The position numbers and the translations under genes are program-made. A model generated the notes under the pieces. That model ran no database searches. It saw only the letters and a list, made by a program, of their open reading frames with translations, and was not told the DNA's origin. Shown in pieces: positions 45,505 through 53,893 of a DNA stretch of 64,000 bases. Origin of the DNA: CAYILR01 sp964364175 (GTDB taxonomy: Bacteria > Bdellovibrionota > UBA1018). Position 1 is the stretch's first letter, and each line of letters opens with the position of its first letter. The stretch is from positions 12,203 to 76,202 of the forward strand of contig CAYILR010000020.1 of NCBI GenBank assembly GCA_964364175.1, given 5' to 3'.

Positions 45505-47112
45505 CTACATCCGGAAGACGCCAAACCGGGTTTCTTCGATCGGCGCATTGAGGGTGCTGGAAAGAGCCAGTCCAAGTACATCCCTGGTCTTCCAGGGGGT
45601 GAGGATTCCGTCGTCCCAAAGCCTGGCGGTGCTCGAATAAGGGCTGCCTTCCCGTTCGTATTGCTCTCGGATCGGATCCTGGATTTTCGCGATTTCGGCT
45701 GCAGACAGGGTTTTGCCCTGGGCTTGGAGCTGTTCCACTTTGACCTGGCTGAGGACATTGGCGGCCTGTTCCCCGCCCATCACAGAAATTCTCGAGTTGG
45801 GCCACATCCACATGAATCGAGGTTGATAGGCTCTACCGCACATCCCATAGTTTCCAGCCCCATAGCTTCCACCGATCACGACCGTGAATTTGGGTACATT
45901 GACCGTCGAAACAGCAGTCACCATTTTTGCACCGTCCCGGGCGATTCCGCCCGATTCGTATTTTTTTCCCACCATGAATCCGGTGATGTTTTGAAGGAAT
46001 AGTAGGGGCGTTTTGCGCTGACCACAGAGCTCCACAAAGTGGGCTACCTTGAGGGCGGTCTCGCTAAACAAGATTCCGTTGCTCGCGACAATCCCAATTG
46101 GCCAACCCCAGAGATGCGCAAATCCGCACACCACAGTGGTTGCATAAAGAGGCTTGAATTCATGAAATTCCGATCCATCCACCAGCCGAGCAATGATCTC
46201 TCGCGCATCAAAAGGCTTGCGGAGGTCAGTCGGTAGTATCCCTGCAATTTCTTTTGGATCGTAGAGGGGATCCACGGGGGTTTTGCGAGTGATCTGCGCA
46301 CCCGGACCGCGGTTCAGATGAGCAATGATCGATCGGGCAATTTCAAGAGCATGCTCGTCGTTTTCTGCCAAGTGGTCGGCGACACCTGAGGTACGGGCAT
46401 GGACATCACCGCCCCCCAGTTCCTCGGCAGTGACTGTCTCTCCAGTGGCAGCTTTGACCAAAGGGGGTCCACCCAAGAAAATCGTTCCCTGATTCCGCAC
46501 AATGATCGTCTCGTCCGACATCGCGGGGACGTATGCGCCGCCGGCAGTGCACGAACCCATGACCACAGCAATCTGTGGAATTCCCATCGAAGACATTTGT
46601 GCCTGGTTATAGAAAATCCGCCCGAAATGTTCTCGATCTGGAAATACCTCGGCCTGCATCGGCAGGAATGCCCCGCCGGAATCGACCAGGTAAACGCAGG
46701 GCAATCGATTCTCACGAGCAACTTCTTGAGCGCGTAGGTGTTTTTTTACTGTGAGTGGAAAGTAAGTTCCGCCTTTCACCGTGGCGTCGTTGGCGACGAC
46801 CATGACCTCACGGCCATGGACTACACCAATTCCTGTAATAATGCCGGCTCCTGGAGCTGTTCCATCGTACATGTCCCAGGCGGCGAGAGGAGATAGTTCT
46901 AAGAAAGGAGTTCCGGGATCTAGCAAGCCCTGAACTCGCTCGCGAGCGGGGAGTTTGCCTCTTTTTTTATGTCGGTCGATGGATTCTTGGCCGCCGCCCA
47001 GTCGAACTTGAGCCAGCCGATCGTCCAGCTCTTGCGCTAGCTTCTGGTGGTGAGCGGCGTTGGTTTTGAACTCAGGTGACTGAGTTTGAACACTGGATGA
47101 GATCACAGGCAT
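45505..47112 (-). CDS. Methylcrotonyl-CoA carboxylase beta subunit (carboxyltransferase)
   Basis: A 535-residue acyl-CoA carboxyltransferase. Signatures: KLPARERVQGLLDPGTPFLEL, GGTYFPLTVKKHLRAQEVA, LVDSGGAFLPMQAEVFPDR, GSCTAGGAYVPAMSDE and GSYGAGNYGMCGRAY. Length and the GGAFLP/FPDR pattern fit the methylcrotonyl-CoA enzyme rather than propionyl-CoA carboxylase. It moves carboxyl from biotin to 3-methylcrotonyl-CoA in leucine breakdown. It is on the opposite strand and 3 kb from the biotin carboxylase genes it must work with, so the two halves need separate promoters. Confidence 0.9.
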   Translation of the reverse strand: MPVISSSVQTQSPEFKTNAAHHQKLAQELDDRLAQVRLGGGQESIDRHKKRGKLPARERVQGLLDPGTPFLELSPLAAWDMYDGTAPGAGIITGIGVVHGREVMVVANDATVKGGTYFPLTVKKHLRAQEVARENRLPCVYLVDSGGAFLPMQAEVFPDREHFGRIFYNQAQMSSMGIPQIAVVMGSCTAGGAYVPAMSDETIIVRNQGTIFLGGPPLVKAATGETVTAEELGGGDVHARTSGVADHLAENDEHALEIARSIIAHLNRGPGAQITRKTPVDPLYDPKEIAGILPTDLRKPFDAREIIARLVDGSEFHEFKPLYATTVVCGFAHLWGWPIGIVASNGILFSETALKVAHFVELCGQRKTPLLFLQNITGFMVGKKYESGGIARDGAKMVTAVSTVNVPKFTVVIGGSYGAGNYGMCGRAYQPRFMWMWPNSRISVMGGEQAANVLSQVKVEQLQAQGKTLSAAEIAKIQDPIREQYEREGSPYSSTARLWDDGILTPWKTRDVLGLALSSTLNAPIEETRFGVFRM

Positions 47113-47145
47113 AGGGCTGAACCTTTCAGCCCCAAGTTACACACT

Positions 47146-48051
47146 CTAGATAGCTTGATCAACACTTTCGATGGTGTGAGCGGTTCCTTGTCGGAGGCTA
47201 TCGATGTAAAGGCTGCAAGAATACTCAGCTCCGGTTCGAGTACAGAGGATGTTTTGTCCTTTTTTCGCATCGGCTCCGGTTTTTGTTCTCACAGGAGCAA
47301 TATGCATGTTTCCGTAGAGGGCGAACGCATCGTAACCACTGAAACTGATCACGGCATAACCGCCGCCCTCTTGGTCGTACCCTGTGCATGCAGTCACTGG
47401 ACGGAATTGAACGCTTAGCTGAAGATTTGTGGATGAATGTTCTGGGAATGCACCAGGAGCTGCACTGTGATCGGCTTTAACATTTGTGGTGATCGTATTA
47501 GCGCTACCAGTTCGGTAATTGATGTAGACATAACATTCGTAGATTGAGTTCTGAGGTGCGGATGTTTTTGCTCCTTCAAAACAAGCAACGTTTTGGCCTT
47601 TTTTGACATTAGGGGCGACCCAACCGGTGGCGGGGTTGCCTCGTTCTGGAATGATTTGGAGAGCATTGTAGAGAGCTTTTCCGTCTTGGCCAGGAAGGCG
47701 GACGTATCCCCAATTCGTTGTGCTGGGGTAACTGAGGTGCAAGTTGTTGCCGAAATAATCATTGCGGGGCGTGGGTTTTTTCTCAGTTGGTCCAGTAGGG
47801 GTTGTTGGGGTTGGGGCAGTTTGGTTTTGACCTGCAATCGCAGCGTTTTGTAAGTGGTTTTGTGCGTTGGGATCAGGGTTTTGAGTGCCGTTGCCAGCTG
47901 TTGGATGTGCTTCGCCGCCTTTAGCAGTAGCTGCATGGGGATCTTGCTGCGCTTTTCGATAAAGCGAAACATCCAGATAATCTTTTCCGCAACCGACAAT
48001 CGTCGTCGCACCAATCAGCAATCCAACAGAAACAGCATTTCGTAACTTCAT
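47146..48051 (-). CDS. Lipoprotein with duplicated domain
   Basis: A 301-residue lipoprotein from ATG 48051 (AAGAGGT eight bases upstream): signal peptide with lipobox TIVGCG, an Asn/Gln/Pro/Thr-rich linker (about 40-95), then two related beta domains. Each has an ALYN or ALYGNMHI start, a KKGQN-V/I-C core (KKGQNVACFEG and KKGQNILCTRTG) and an ECYVYIN/SCSLYID strand, so the pair looks like an internal duplication. Probable outer-membrane-anchored protein; no family recognised. Confidence 0.7.
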   Translation of the reverse strand: MKLRNAVSVGLLIGATTIVGCGKDYLDVSLYRKAQQDPHAATAKGGEAHPTAGNGTQNPDPNAQNHLQNAAIAGQNQTAPTPTTPTGPTEKKPTPRNDYFGNNLHLSYPSTTNWGYVRLPGQDGKALYNALQIIPERGNPATGWVAPNVKKGQNVACFEGAKTSAPQNSIYECYVYINYRTGSANTITTNVKADHSAAPGAFPEHSSTNLQLSVQFRPVTACTGYDQEGGGYAVISFSGYDAFALYGNMHIAPVRTKTGADAKKGQNILCTRTGAEYSCSLYIDSLRQGTAHTIESVDQAI

Positions 48052-48076
48052 AAAAAAATACCTCTTACGGAGGTGC

Positions 48077-48105
48077 ATAGTACTTTAGTTGAGTTAATTA
48101 GTCAA
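48077..48105 (-). promoter_or_regulatory. Probable sigma-70 promoter of the duplicated-domain lipoprotein
   Basis: On the minus strand TTGACT (48100-48105) and TACTAT (48077-48082) are 17 bases apart. This places the start of transcription near 48070 and leaves a leader of about 20 bases containing AAGAGGT. Confidence 0.6.
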
Positions 48106-48399
48106 GAAATTTAAATTATGTTTATTGATTCCCGAAAACAGAACAAAAAACACAAAAAATTGTTGTTAATCAAGTTAAACCATTGAACCAACTTGTCCAA
48201 GCAACACAACTGAGTATTAGTGCTTGGATTACTAATTTAGTGGGTAAGAATTTCGAACGCTTCTCTGAAAACTCCCTATCGCCAACACCCATCACAATCA
48301 CAAAATCGGCTTTTATTGGGAAGTGGGAAAAGGGCGGGTGCGGGAGCGCCCGCCCAATTGATTCCAAAACACTCGATTGTACCCTATTCGTAGCTTCGT
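48106..48399. other. Intergenic region with terminator
   Basis: About 290 AT-rich bases between two minus-strand genes. Apart from the promoter of the lower gene and the terminator at 48328-48355 of the upper gene, nothing is supportable as coding. Confidence 0.5.
48328..48355 (-). terminator. Rho-independent terminator of the gene at 48400
   Basis: GGGCGGG (48332-48338) pairs with CCCGCCC (48349-48355); three further pairs close on a GGGA loop, giving a ten-pair GC-rich stem. On the minus strand the stem is followed by TTTT. It lies 45 bases past the stop codon of the secreted protein gene. Confidence 0.78.
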
Positions 48400-48894
48400 T
48401 TAAGGTTGGTAGTCCACATCAGGGGGCGGGAGATCTGTATGGCACGCAAGTTTCGTGTAAAATGCCTCGCCACCGATATCGTCATTGTTCCCCATCACTG
48501 CTTTCAACTGCAGGTCTTTGGGGTCCATGAAAAGCATAAAAGTGTAGCCGTTCCCGTATGATCCATCAAAAATGACTTCGTAATTATATCCGCCCCCGTA
48601 TGGATTTTTCCGAAACTCTACCCACTTGAGTTTCTCGGGGTAATACTCTGAGAAATTTGGAATCGAAATGCCACGGATAGACTTCCAGGGAGATTGCCAA
48701 TCAGAAAATTTAAGAACGATCTTGGGTCGACGATCGTTGCTAACATCAATGTGAGCTGCAATCGGGACACGCGAGCTTCTAGGAAGATACTGGCCAACGC
48801 CTTCGCAGGTAATTATTTTTTGGTTCTCGATGGGACTTGATGCAAGGGCTAATCCGTTAGATAAAATCATGCAAAAAAAAATAATTTTTTTCAT
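48400..48894 (-). CDS. Small secreted hypothetical protein
   Basis: A 164-residue protein with signal peptide MKKIIFFCMILSNGLALA. The mature part is beta-rich with Gly/Tyr-rich strands (NPYGGGYNYEVIFDGSYGNGYTF) and two Cys residues (TCEGVGQ and ACHTDL) that could form one disulfide. No family recognised. Single-gene unit with its own terminator. Confidence 0.66.
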   Translation of the reverse strand: MKKIIFFCMILSNGLALASSPIENQKIITCEGVGQYLPRSSRVPIAAHIDVSNDRRPKIVLKFSDWQSPWKSIRGISIPNFSEYYPEKLKWVEFRKNPYGGGYNYEVIFDGSYGNGYTFMLFMDPKDLQLKAVMGNNDDIGGEAFYTKLACHTDLPPPDVDYQP

Positions 48895-49288
48895 GACGGA
48901 AAACTAACATTCTGTACCGAAAAAGTCAAATTTTATATCTAGTTTTTATTTAATACGAAATAACTTATAAGTACGAATTTGAGTGGAATGATTCAATAAC
49001 AATCGTTGTTATTCAGACGTTCGGATGGAATTTTGAATGGAATGTTTTTAAAAAAAATGGGTGTGATCCAGTTTTTTATTGACGTTATTTGAACTGATTT
49101 ATTTCGATAGCATCGAATTTTTTGTGCGTGTGAAATAGGTTTTTAATGCCAAATACTACTTCGTTCGTCCTGAGTCATTTTTGGAGCTCTGATTGGAAAT
49201 TTCCTGTCGTTTTTTTGATTTTGAAGTTCGTTAAAAATAGCATTTTTAAAACCTGTGTTACCTTTCTTCTTCGAAAGGAAAACAGCCC
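48895..49288. other. AT-rich intergenic region
   Basis: About 390 bases with very high AT content and no supportable gene. Its final 60 bases (ATAGCATTTTTAAAACCTGTGTTACC...) resemble the leader of the other HNH remnant at about 10270-10325, which suggests that the duplicated unit included upstream DNA. Confidence 0.45.
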
Positions 49289-49558
49289 ATGAAAACCCAA
49301 TTTTACTCTCTCCGCGACCAAATTCTAGTTTCCGAAACGAGAAAACTCGTTGCTCAAGAACAGCAAATCGTCGATCAGGTTCTTGATTATTTACAGGAAA
49401 TTTATTCTCGCAGAGTTCATCTCAAGATGGGGTACTCGTCTCTGACTCAATTTTGTATTAAGGAGTTGGGCTATAGTCCCGGTACTGCACAAACTCGGGT
49501 GGATGCGCTGGAGCCGTTAACCCCCCCAATTAAAAGCAGTGATTTTTTATTGAGCTAG
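49289..49558 (+). pseudogene. Truncated HNH endonuclease remnant
   Basis: An 89-codon frame whose first 72 residues match the N-terminal domain of the HNH pseudogene at 10326 (SRRVHLKMGYSSLTQFCIKELGYSPGTAQTRVDAL against ARRLYLKMGYSSMFEFCKNELGYSDGTAQIRIDAL). After that it runs into unrelated sequence and stops; the rest, including the whole HNH domain, is gone. Ribosome site GAAAGGAAAA is kept. A short regulator-like product cannot be excluded, but deletion is the simpler reading. Confidence 0.75.
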
Positions 49559-49622
49559 CTGATGGGGTGTGCTACTCGGCCTTTGGATAATAAATGGCAA
49601 TCAATTTTTTGAGGAGATTTGC

Positions 49623-50153
49623 ATGAAATTTGTCACTCGATTTTTAGTCATGGCTACCTTCATTTTAGGCGTCAGTGCCTATGCGACGGAGACTGTTTCC
49701 CCAATGGAGTGTACGGGACCGCAAACTGTTTATGACAAAATCAAAGCTCTCTACGTGGAAGGAACATTGCCGCAGTTCACTCCCTACCTGGAGAAGTTGA
49801 CCTCGGGTCGTTGTTTTCTCAAGAAAGACCCGAATGCCCCCATAGCGGCGTATTTTGCTCCCAACGAGAAAAATGACTTGGGTCCTATTGATCCTACTCC
49901 TCAATATGAGGGAGCTATTCAATATAATCACAACTTGGAACCTGGATATTTTGATGATTCGAAGGTTACTCTGAGCAACAATCACGTAGCAGCGTGGAGA
50001 GTTCGGCTCATATTGTCGGATGATCGCACCTATGTCATGAACTACGAATCAAAAGAGAAACTCTTCGTGCGTAGTTCAGGTTCTTTTTTAGTGGCAATTG
50101 CAACTGCCGATGATCAGGAAACGGCCGTCTGTTACTTCTTTAAAACTCATTGA
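49623..50153 (+). CDS. Secreted hypothetical protein
   Basis: A 176-residue protein from ATG 49623 (GAGGAG seven bases upstream) with signal peptide MKFVTRFLVMATFILGVSAYA. The mature protein has three Cys residues (MECTGPQ, GRCFLKKD, AVCYFFK) and a mixed fold with no recognised family. It lies just after the HNH remnant and 75 bases before the liu operon. Confidence 0.65.
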   Translation: MKFVTRFLVMATFILGVSAYATETVSPMECTGPQTVYDKIKALYVEGTLPQFTPYLEKLTSGRCFLKKDPNAPIAAYFAPNEKNDLGPIDPTPQYEGAIQYNHNLEPGYFDDSKVTLSNNHVAAWRVRLILSDDRTYVMNYESKEKLFVRSSGSFLVAIATADDQETAVCYFFKTH

Positions 50154-50174
50154 GAAGCTGCCCAAGACTCAGCA

Positions 50175-50207
50175 TTGACAATCCCCATTGATCCCAGGAT
50201 AACTGGG
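50175..50207 (+). promoter_or_regulatory. Probable promoter and operator of the liu operon
   Basis: TTGACA at 50175-50180 and GATAAC at 50198-50203 are 17 bases apart. The inverted repeat CCCAG-GATAA-CTGGG (50193-50207) covers the -10 element and could bind a repressor. The hydratase ATG follows at 50228 with GAGGGG eight bases upstream. Confidence 0.58.
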
Positions 50208-50227
50208 GCTCACGAGGGGATTCTGCT

Positions 50228-51037
50228 ATGAGTTATGAGACGCTAGTCACTCAATTGGATGCTCGAGGTGTGCTATACGTGCGCCTAAACCGACCGGACG
50301 TTCGCAATGCATTTAACGAAAAAGTGATTACTGAACTTTATCAAGTTTTTACCAAAGACGCGGTGAAACCCGAAGTTCGCGTGGCTGTCCTGAGCGGGAA
50401 TGGTCCGGTGTTTTGCGCGGGCGGTGATCTGAACTGGATGAAGGAATCTGTCGATCTGACTCTCGAACAGAATCTTGCAGACACCCGCAAATTGGCGGAG
50501 CTTTTCAGAACGATGAATGAATTTTCGAAGCCTCTGATCGGTGCAGTTCACGGCGCTGCAATTGGGGGCGGGGTCGGATTGGTGAGCATTTGTGATGTGG
50601 TAATCGCTTCCACTGAAACTCAATTCAGTTTGAGTGAAGTTCGGTTGGGGATCGTCCCGGCCTGCATTGGCCCGTTCGTCGTGGCGAAAATCGGCCCCTC
50701 TCATGCACGCGGAATGTTCATGAGTGCCGAGAGATTTTCTGCGGAGCGAGCACGAGAAATTGGGTTGATTCATGAGGTGGTGAACGATCCGGCATGTCTT
50801 GAGGCCTCGATTGAGAAAACCCTTGCTCGAATGCTGGATTGTGGTCCTCAAGCAATGGCGATTGCGAAAAAATTAGTTCTGGATTTGAGCTGGCCCGAGA
50901 AACGTTCCAAACTGGGTGACTGCCTGGAATATGTGGCGAAAGTCTTGGCCGAAGTGCGAGCCTCGGCCGAAGGCCAAGAGGGTGTGCGCGCCTTTCTCGA
51001 AAAACGAAAACCCAACTGGATTAAGAGCGCCAAGTGA
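50228..51037 (+). CDS. Methylglutaconyl-CoA hydratase (enoyl-CoA hydratase family)
   Basis: A 269-residue crotonase-fold enzyme. RLNRPDVRNAFNEKVI, oxyanion-hole CAGGDLNWMKES (GDLNWM is typical of methylglutaconyl-CoA hydratases) and GGGVGLVSICDVVIA with the acid segment SEVRLGIVPA are visible. The reaction hydrates 3-methylglutaconyl-CoA to HMG-CoA in leucine breakdown. First gene of an operon in which each gene overlaps the next by four bases. The specific substrate is inferred from the neighbours. Confidence 0.87.
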   Translation: MSYETLVTQLDARGVLYVRLNRPDVRNAFNEKVITELYQVFTKDAVKPEVRVAVLSGNGPVFCAGGDLNWMKESVDLTLEQNLADTRKLAELFRTMNEFSKPLIGAVHGAAIGGGVGLVSICDVVIASTETQFSLSEVRLGIVPACIGPFVVAKIGPSHARGMFMSAERFSAERAREIGLIHEVVNDPACLEASIEKTLARMLDCGPQAMAIAKKLVLDLSWPEKRSKLGDCLEYVAKVLAEVRASAEGQEGVRAFLEKRKPNWIKSAK

Positions 51038-52503
51038 AAATGAAGCTTTTGGTCGCCAACCGATCCGAGATTGCTTGCCGGATTTTTCAGGCCTGTCGTG
51101 AATTGGGAATATCAACTGTGGCTGTGTACGCACCCGGTGATGAGGAAGCACGGCATCTGACTTACGCGGACGAAGTCATCGAGGTTTCAAGTTATCTCAA
51201 AGTCGAAGAAGTGGTTGGTGCAGCCCGATCCAGCGGATCCAATCTCGTTCATCCGGGATATGGGTTTCTGTCGGAACGTCCCGTTTTTGCACGTACAGTG
51301 GAAGCTGCGGGAATCACGTTCGTCGGTCCACGAGCCGAAACAATGGAAGCTCTCGGCGGAAAAATCGATGCCAAGGAACTCGCGGCGAAACTCGGCGTGC
51401 CTATTTTGCCGTGGGCGCGGGTGGCACAAGGGCAAGACATTAAAAAAGCTGCACGAACCGTGGGATTTCCGCTGTTGCTCAAAGCGGCTTCTGGCGGTGG
51501 CGGCAAAGGCATGCGTCGAGTGACACGCGAAGAGGATCTCGAGTCGGCGGCAGAGAGCGCAAGCGCAGAGGCTGTGTCTGCATTTGGTGATGGCACCTTG
51601 TTTTTGGAAAAACTGGTTGAAAAACCCCGCCACATCGAAGTCCAGGTTTTCGGGGATGGATTAGGCGGCGTAGTTCATCTTCATGAGCGCGAATGTTCGT
51701 TGCAAAGGCGCCATCAAAAAATTTGGGAAGAAGCTACGGCGCCGAATCTTTCGGATGCTACACGCAAAGGTTTGCAAGAGGCGGCGCTCAAACTATCTCA
51801 GCATGTGAAATACCGCAGCGCAGGCACTTTGGAATTTCTTGTCGACGAAACAGGAGAATTTTATTTCCTCGAAATGAATACGCGGCTTCAAGTCGAGCAT
51901 CCTGTCACTGAACTGGTGACGGGAGTAGATCTCGTTCACGCGCAAATTCAACAGGCGCTGGAACCTAAAAAAAGTCGATTGCCCCAAGTTCAAACCCCGC
52001 GTGGACATGCGATCGAAGTGAGGATTTATGCCGAAGATCCTGCGCTCGGGTTTGTGCCCACTCCTGGCAAGGTAGAGCGCCTGCGCTGGCCAATGGGCCC
52101 CGGGATTCGCGTTGATAGCGGGATTGAAGAAGGCCAAACCGTCGGGACCGGGTTCGATTCAATGTTGGCCAAGCTCATCGTTTCTGCTGAGAATCGCCAA
52201 ATGGCGATTGCGCGGATGAAATACGCGCTCGAAGAAACAGTGATTCTCGGACTGGGAACCAATCAAGTTTATCTGCATGCATTGTGTAGCAACTCAGCTG
52301 TTCAAAAAGGACAGGTCTATACGAGCTTCTTGGACAAAGAATTCGCCGCAGAATTCAAACCCCAGATTTCTTCTGATGATTTGGGAATGCTCGCCCAGGC
52401 AGCCCAAAAAGGCTTGCCTGCTGGAGTTTCCTCTGGCGGCACGCCGAGTTCCACCATTGCGTCCCCCTGGAGTTTGATTTCACGCGAAGGGCTGGCTCCA
52501 TGA
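51034..52503 (+). CDS. Biotin carboxylase subunit of methylcrotonyl-CoA carboxylase
   Basis: A 489-residue ATP-grasp biotin carboxylase. VANRSEIACRIFQACRELGI, GYGFLSE, ATP loop ASGGGGKGMRRV near residue 154, and EMNTRLQVEHPVTELVTGVDLV are intact. It ends after the carboxylase domain and lacks the biotin-carrier region, which is encoded by the next gene. GTG 51034 in a GTGA overlap; ATG 51040 is an alternative. It should charge biotin on the separate carrier protein with bicarbonate. Confidence 0.9.
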   Translation: MKMKLLVANRSEIACRIFQACRELGISTVAVYAPGDEEARHLTYADEVIEVSSYLKVEEVVGAARSSGSNLVHPGYGFLSERPVFARTVEAAGITFVGPRAETMEALGGKIDAKELAAKLGVPILPWARVAQGQDIKKAARTVGFPLLLKAASGGGGKGMRRVTREEDLESAAESASAEAVSAFGDGTLFLEKLVEKPRHIEVQVFGDGLGGVVHLHERECSLQRRHQKIWEEATAPNLSDATRKGLQEAALKLSQHVKYRSAGTLEFLVDETGEFYFLEMNTRLQVEHPVTELVTGVDLVHAQIQQALEPKKSRLPQVQTPRGHAIEVRIYAEDPALGFVPTPGKVERLRWPMGPGIRVDSGIEEGQTVGTGFDSMLAKLIVSAENRQMAIARMKYALEETVILGLGTNQVYLHALCSNSAVQKGQVYTSFLDKEFAAEFKPQISSDDLGMLAQAAQKGLPAGVSSGGTPSSTIASPWSLISREGLAP

Positions 52504-52973
52504 AAGAAACATGGAAACTTTCTGGAAAAAAAAATGAACTCACCACCGAGGGGAAGGAAAATGCCGCTCCGTGGACTTACTCTCTCCGCCCAGGAGGTTG
52601 GATCATTGCTCAACGCGGTTCGGAACGCAGGAGATTTCAATTTTTTCGCCGCCCAGGTTGGCAGAGTGCATCAGCAAGCGGACGGCTTTGGTCGGGCGAG
52701 TTGCAACAGAAAACCCATGGTTCCGAGGCAGGGATTGCGGGGACAGATTCTGATCTCAATGCGCAGTTCCCTGGGAAGGTAAGAAAAATTCTCGTGCAAG
52801 CAGGTCAAAAGGTCACAGTGGGACAGCCGCTGATTCTTGTTGAAGCCATGAAAATGGAATTTGAAATCAAAGCGCCATCTGCAGGATTGATTAGCGCGGT
52901 ACGCGTGAAGGAAGGTCAGCAGCTCTCTCCTGGTGATCGATTTTTTGATTTTGTGGGAGAAACGTCGGCATGA
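52500..52973 (+). CDS. Biotin carboxyl carrier protein (split from MCC alpha)
   Basis: A 157-residue protein whose C-terminal 75 residues form a biotinyl domain with the target lysine K118 in VEAMKMEFEI. The N-terminal 80 residues are basic and Trp/Arg-rich (RPGGWIIAQRGSERRRFQFFRRPGWQ) and match the region between the carboxylase and biotin domains of fused MCC alpha chains. In most bacteria this is one chain of about 650 residues. Here the stop of the carboxylase and start of the carrier overlap (ATGA), so the split is a clean reading-frame break. Confidence 0.85.
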   Translation: MKETWKLSGKKNELTTEGKENAAPWTYSLRPGGWIIAQRGSERRRFQFFRRPGWQSASASGRLWSGELQQKTHGSEAGIAGTDSDLNAQFPGKVRKILVQAGQKVTVGQPLILVEAMKMEFEIKAPSAGLISAVRVKEGQQLSPGDRFFDFVGETSA

Positions 52974-53893
52974 ATGTCCGCATTTTTGAAGTCGGCCCGC
53001 GCGATGGTTTGCAGAACGAGTCCCGGACGGTAGCACTTCAGACCAAGCTGCATTGGATTCAGGGATTGATCAGTGCTGGGTTACGTGATTTGGAAGTGGG
53101 TGCTTTCGTTCGTGGCGACCGTGTTCAGCAGATGGCTGACAGCGAAAAAGTTTTTCAGGCATGGAAGTCGGGCGCGATCAGAACTGGGAAGGCCACCGGC
53201 TGGGCGCTCGTCCCGAATTTGACGGGCCTTGAACACGCTGTTGCTGCGGGTGTTCGTGCGATCGGTGTTTTTACAGCGGCAAGTGACGGATTCAATGAGC
53301 GCAATATAGGAATGTCGATTGAGGACTCGCTTGATGAAATTCAGAAAATTGTCAAAGAAGCTCGTCGTCACAAATTGAAAGTTCGAGGCTATATTTCGAC
53401 GGTATTTGGTTGTCCATTTGATGGCAAGGTTGCACCGAAGCAAGCACTTAAAGTAGCAGAGAAATTGTTTGATTTGGGTGTGCCCGAAATCTCGCTGGCC
53501 GACACCATTGGTGTTGCTGACCCTGGGCTTGTGAAGCGGGTTTTGCAGCCAGCTCTCAAGAGTTGGGGTGCAAAGCGACTGGCAGTTCATTTTCACGATA
53601 CCCGCGGAACGGCGCTTGCAAACACATTGCGATCGCTTGATCTTGGAATTCGCATTGTGGATAGTTCGGCGGGTGGTCTAGGGGGATGCCCTTTTGCGCC
53701 CGGAGCGACTGGGAATCTCGCCACAGAAGACCTAGTTTACATGCTCAATGGAATGGGTGTGAAAACCGGAGTCAATCTGGATCGGCTTGCTGAGGTGAAT
53801 CTAGAGTTCTGCCGGATGATTCAGCGCCCACTGAGCAGCAGATATTTGCAAGCTTTTGCATCGAGTAGTTTAAATCACAGGAATGGGGCATGA
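52970..53893 (+). CDS. Hydroxymethylglutaryl-CoA lyase
   Basis: A 307-residue TIM-barrel lyase that splits HMG-CoA into acetoacetate and acetyl-CoA, the last step of leucine breakdown. EVGPRDGLQNE at the N terminus, VRGYISTVFGCPF, HFHDTRGTALAN and the signature GLGGCPFAPGATGN (catalytic Cys, about residue 240) are intact. Overlaps both neighbours by four bases. Confidence 0.93.
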   Translation: MNVRIFEVGPRDGLQNESRTVALQTKLHWIQGLISAGLRDLEVGAFVRGDRVQQMADSEKVFQAWKSGAIRTGKATGWALVPNLTGLEHAVAAGVRAIGVFTAASDGFNERNIGMSIEDSLDEIQKIVKEARRHKLKVRGYISTVFGCPFDGKVAPKQALKVAEKLFDLGVPEISLADTIGVADPGLVKRVLQPALKSWGAKRLAVHFHDTRGTALANTLRSLDLGIRIVDSSAGGLGGCPFAPGATGNLATEDLVYMLNGMGVKTGVNLDRLAEVNLEFCRMIQRPLSSRYLQAFASSSLNHRNGA

